A stretch of DNA of 64,000 nt, taken from contig JALCRM010000005.1 in NCBI GenBank assembly GCA_022652545.1, positions 101,721 to 165,720 on the forward strand, given 5' to 3'. The stretch comes from Lachnospiraceae bacterium (GTDB lineage Bacteria; Bacillota; Clostridia; Lachnospirales; Lachnospiraceae). Positions 63,174 to 64,000 of this stretch are shown here, in pieces. Every line of letters starts with the position of its first letter. Position 1 is the stretch's first letter. The notes below the pieces were generated by a model. It was not told the origin of the DNA and searched no databases. It worked only from the letters and a program-made list of their open reading frames with translations. The position numbers and the translations under genes are program-made.

Positions 63174-64000
63174 TCAGAGCAGGCCCCTGCGTTTTCCTTC
63201 ATTGATTGCGGATGTCCGGTTCTGGACGCCCAGCTTCCTGTAATTTTCACTGCTGTGATATTTGACAGTGCTTTCCGTCAGGGACATAATGTTCGCGATT
63301 TGCCGTGTCGTCATGCCTTCCGCCTGGTAACGCAGGATTGTGAGTGCATTTCCTTCAATCAGCACTCTCCCTCCTGTCTGGCCTTCCAGATAATCCGGAT
63401 AACGCGAAGCCATGAACCGGGTGTCCCGGAGCACTTTTCCCTGAAAGCCCTTATCCTTCCATATCAGTTCTTCCGACTTCAGCAGCGGAAGCAGCAGACC
63501 GGCTTCCGCAGAAAACACACGGATAAAATGGTAACGTTCCGCTTCCGTTATACTGTTCTGCATGAAACGGATCCACTCCGGCTGATCGAGTCTGTAGAAA
63601 ACCACTGCCTGGAGTATCCCGCATTCGATCCGGATATACGGCCGGTTCGCTTTTTCCGCATAATACATCAATCTCTCCAGCAGCTGCTGTGCTTTGTGAT
63701 ACTTCCGCTGTAGGATGTATACCCGAACCTTCGTCAGATACTGATAACGCAGCATCGTGCAGAAATCATCGTTTTCATCCGGCGCTTTCCCGAACCAGTC
63801 CATGACAGCTCTCCGATCAGCCAGATACATGCTGGTACGGCACCGGAGAGCTGCCGCATTGTCCAGCAGCATTTCCGCCAGCCCATCTTCCGACCGGATA
63901 AAACTTTCAATGACATCCAGCGCGTCCTGTGCGTATCCCTCCACCGTAAACAGCCTGCAGAGAAGTCCGGCCGCCACAAAAAGCTGTTCCTTCTTACCGC
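63174..64000 (-). CDS. LuxR-family (MalT-like) regulator, C-terminal part
   Basis: The frame is open from the window edge to the stop at 63174 (about 275 codons). Most of it is helical TPR-like sequence (EGYAQDALDVIESFI; YHKAQQLLERLMYYAEKA), and the last 55 residues are a LuxR helix-turn-helix (LTILRYQAEGMTTRQIANIMSLTESTVKYHSSENYRKLGV). Large LuxR proteins carry an N-terminal ATPase that would lie beyond the window. Confidence 0.85.
   Translation of the reverse strand, partial: GKKEQLFVAAGLLCRLFTVEGYAQDALDVIESFIRSEDGLAEMLLDNAAALRCRTSMYLADRRAVMDWFGKAPDENDDFCTMLRYQYLTKVRVYILQRKYHKAQQLLERLMYYAEKANRPYIRIECGILQAVVFYRLDQPEWIRFMQNSITEAERYHFIRVFSAEAGLLLPLLKSEELIWKDKGFQGKVLRDTRFMASRYPDYLEGQTGGRVLIEGNALTILRYQAEGMTTRQIANIMSLTESTVKYHSSENYRKLGVQNRTSAINEGKRRGLL

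Overview
The window looks like chromosome from a strictly fermentative Clostridia of the Lachnospiraceae type. The evidence is the gene content: class III fructose-1,6-bisphosphatase, YerC-type TrpR protein, QueH, NCS2 uracil permease, a PurL of about 1270 residues and LCP/M13 cell-envelope genes, together with strong AGGAGG ribosome-binding sites. Base composition is high for a clostridium in the first 46 kb and visibly more AT-rich from about 46.8 to 48.3 kb and from 52.3 to 63.2 kb (judged by eye). Almost every gene is on the minus strand; only a TetR gene (11.7 kb) and yerC (25.4 kb) are plus-strand genes.

Region by region, in window coordinates (transcription runs right to left). 0-1.7 kb: response regulator with an HD-GYP domain, Hpt phosphotransfer protein and a HAD phosphatase, translationally coupled. 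1.8-3.5 kb: uracil permease with a leader terminator. 3.5-10.8 kb: rhamnose cluster deoR-rhaD-mgtA-rhaB-rhaA, with a Mg2+ P-type ATPase embedded in it and four copies of a hairpin/Shine-Dalgarno module at the gene junctions. 10.8-12.6 kb: divergent acidic envelope-stress-like protein and a TetR regulator with an acidic tail. 12.6-17.3 kb: guaB-glnS-mocR. 17.3-21.9 kb: HTH/ACT regulator, homoserine dehydrogenase, aspartokinase and two membrane proteins. 22.2-24.8 kb: YfhO-like membrane protein. 24.9-26.2 kb: ATPase remnant, yerC, cold-shock gene. 26.2-43.1 kb: a long co-directional run purL-carA-carB-queH-argS-HAD-cobA-dapA-dapB-fbp-hisA covering purine, pyrimidine/arginine, lysine and central carbon steps; the hisA is of the eukaryotic HIS6 type. 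43.1-46.8 kb: TetR, zinc-ribbon membrane protein, GT6 glycosyltransferase, LCP ligase.

46.8-64 kb is an accessory and decaying zone: a HEPN-type gene broken by a stop codon, an orphan HicB antitoxin, an M13 protease, a degenerate kinase-fold protein, an intact sugar-uptake operon (ArsR-type regulator, binding protein, two permeases, esterase, GH2 glycosidase), a clostripain-family pseudogene with two stops and two frameshifts, fragments of DUF4143-type ATPases, and a truncated LuxR-type regulator at the edge. Two diverged copies of the end of a small membrane-protein gene (52.43 and 62.58 kb) bracket the roughly 10-kb glycosidase/protease block in direct orientation.

I see no rRNA, tRNA, CRISPR array, prophage or intact transposase. 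The observation I rate highest is the four-copy junction module of the rhamnose cluster, in which the 3' arm of a hairpin is complementary to the ribosome-binding site just downstream.
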